Below the pieces are notes generated by a model. The model was not told the origin of the DNA and did no database searches. It saw only the letters and a program-made list of their open reading frames with translations. Positions 63,957-64,000 of a DNA stretch of 64,000 nucleotides are shown one piece after another (within the stretch, counting starts at the first letter, position 1; the number at the start of each line of letters is the position of its first letter). The DNA is from Polyangiaceae bacterium (lineage in GTDB: Bacteria > Myxococcota_A > Polyangia > Polyangiales > Polyangiaceae). A program made the position numbers and the translations under genes. Where the stretch lies: assembly GCA_015075635.1 (NCBI GenBank), contig JABTUA010000003.1, positions 434,001 through 498,000 of the forward strand. Reading direction: 5' to 3'.

Positions 63957-64000
63957 ACCCCGCTTGCGCGTTCCGGCCATTGGGGCGCATGCATTGCGTG

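Overview
The window is GC-rich DNA from a member of the Myxococcota, most likely a Polyangia-type myxobacterium. The evidence is a MYXO-CTERM-like tail on a secreted protein, two membrane-linked Ser/Thr protein kinases, many Cys/Gly/Ala-rich lipoproteins, an FG-GAP/CARDB giant lipoprotein and an AgmX/PglI-type C-terminal domain. No rRNA, tRNA or CRISPR was seen.

Bases 1-33800 are ordinary, densely packed chromosome. A translationally coupled run (PaaK-like adenylate-forming enzyme, GH13 glucanotransferase/hydrolase, B12-binding radical SAM enzyme) is followed by a GST, a zinc ribbon and a decayed oxidoreductase/AraC hybrid. A TetR-controlled divergent locus comes next: an SDR on one side, and on the other TetR, a SPASM-type radical SAM enzyme, an SCP2-E1alpha-E1beta triple fusion and a membrane protein. 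Then come Dps, a Tat-type thioredoxin-like protein, kinases, sugar and methyl transferases, large secreted proteins, an islet of decayed mobile DNA (22.6-25.6 kb), an SspB-like ClpXP adaptor, a TPR protein, SppA and an M23 peptidase.

Bases ~33996-63313 are a large integron cassette array with no integrase gene in the window (a CALIN, or the distal part of an integron). It has 28 complete or insertion-split attC sites of 164-169 bp plus 4 partial ones, all in the + orientation. Their arms form the classical imperfect stem with two extrahelical bases in the left arm. In 24 of 29 cassettes the first bases after the crossover point are the exact complement of that cassette's own R'' box, as expected for cassettes that existed as circles. 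Cargo includes lipoproteins, an AgmX-like protein, DUF2695, a HEAT-like protein, membrane proteins and six toxin-antitoxin loci, most of them in the distal half.

The most striking element is a ~524-bp cassette without a credible gene. It occurs in ten near-identical copies plus one shorter divergent copy, and four further gene-less cassettes share its internal modular layout. This looks like an amplified non-coding cassette family.

The array is also a target for insertion sequences. Two near-identical IS1111/IS110-type elements sit at the same position inside two attC sites. An IS4-family element split another attC with a 9-bp target duplication. An IS66-family element split a mazF-like toxin gene with an 8-bp duplication. 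The last ~3 kb is a graveyard of fused attC arms and gene fragments before chromosomal sequence resumes at 63333.
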